DNA from: an uncultured Oscillospiraceae bacterium
GTDB taxonomy: Bacteria > Bacillota > Clostridia > Oscillospirales > Oscillospiraceae
Length of the DNA stretch: 7,120 nt
Assembly (NCBI GenBank): GCA_900758315.1
Contig: CAAERF010000133.1
Location: forward strand, 1-7,120
Direction of reading: 5' to 3'
Shown: piece by piece, positions 7,070 through 7,120 of the stretch
How positions within the stretch are numbered: the first letter of the stretch is position 1
Layout of the letters: each line of letters starts with the position of its first letter
Translations under genes and position numbers: made by a program
The notes under the pieces: generated by a model
Told to the model about the DNA's origin: nothing
What the model saw: only the letters and a program-made list of their open reading frames with translations
Database searches by the model: none

Positions 7070-7104
7070 AGGGCGCAATTATACACCGTTCCGGTGAAAT
7101 TGCG
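7070..7104 (-). other. Candidate origin of transfer (oriT), MOBQ/RSF1010-like nick region
   Basis: Read on the minus strand, a 5-bp hairpin CACCG-GAA-CGGTG (plus 7084-7096) is followed directly by TATAATTGCGCCCT. The RSF1010/R1162 oriT likewise has a hairpin followed by TAARTGCG^CCCT, so TAATTGCGCCCT differs at one position. The hairpin-to-nick distance is 10 nt here and about 11 nt in RSF1010 (recalled). The predicted nick lies between plus positions 7074 and 7073 on the minus strand. An outer 7-bp pairing (7074-7080 with 7098-7104) extends the hairpin. Position after a DUF3847 gene fits a mobilization locus. It could be only a terminator-like hairpin, but no T tract follows it. Confidence 0.6.
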
Positions 7105-7120
7105 GTCTTGCAGACGGCTC

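Overview
The window looks like part of a mobilizable or integrative element from a gut Clostridia-type Firmicute (Oscillospiraceae/Faecalibacterium-like). This assignment is inference. It rests on strong AGGAGG-type ribosome sites, TTG starts, a small serine recombinase, a DUF3847-type protein and proteins with Zn-ribbon/TIR/DUF6273 domains, all of which are familiar from that group. All genes read rightward. There are no rRNA, tRNA, CRISPR or transposase genes.

Layout: (i) 1-106: the tail of something upstream, closed by a hairpin terminator (25-62). (ii) 107-709: a small Hin/resolvase-type serine recombinase. (iii) 710-885: no gene, but a 95-bp segment bounded by a 22-bp near-perfect inverted repeat (727-748 and 844-865, 20 of 22 matching). 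The segment holds a good sigma-A promoter that points LEFT, away from the following genes. (iv) 886-6668: a four-gene run on one strand: SPFH protein with three Zn ribbons, four-helix membrane protein, 985-aa Zn-ribbon/TIR/TM/repeat/DUF6273 protein, and HEPN-like protein with an RNxxxH motif. (v) 6681-6717: a strong terminator. (vi) 6746-7069: a DUF3847-type mobilization-associated protein. (vii) 7070-7104: a hairpin plus nick-like sequence closely resembling an RSF1010/R1162-type (MOBQ) oriT, read on the minus strand.

Central interpretation: 886-6668 appears to be a cargo operon whose promoter is on an invertible segment next to its own recombinase. As sequenced the switch is in the OFF orientation. 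Flipping about the inverted repeat would place the promoter to fire rightward, starting about 64 nt before the first ATG. The cargo combines a membrane-spanning TIR protein that keeps the WxxxE glutamate of TIR NADases, a HEPN RNase-like protein, an SPFH scaffold and an integral membrane partner. This set would suit a phase-variable, membrane-sensing defence or abortive-infection system. The defence role and the inversion are inferences. The repeat, promoter, domain motifs and gene order are visible in the sequence.

Base composition supports a cargo/backbone split. By hand count the recombinase catalytic part is about 54-55% GC and DUF3847 lines are about 53-58%, while sampled cargo lines are about 35-47%. 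The shift begins inside the recombinase, at its C-terminal DNA-binding domain.
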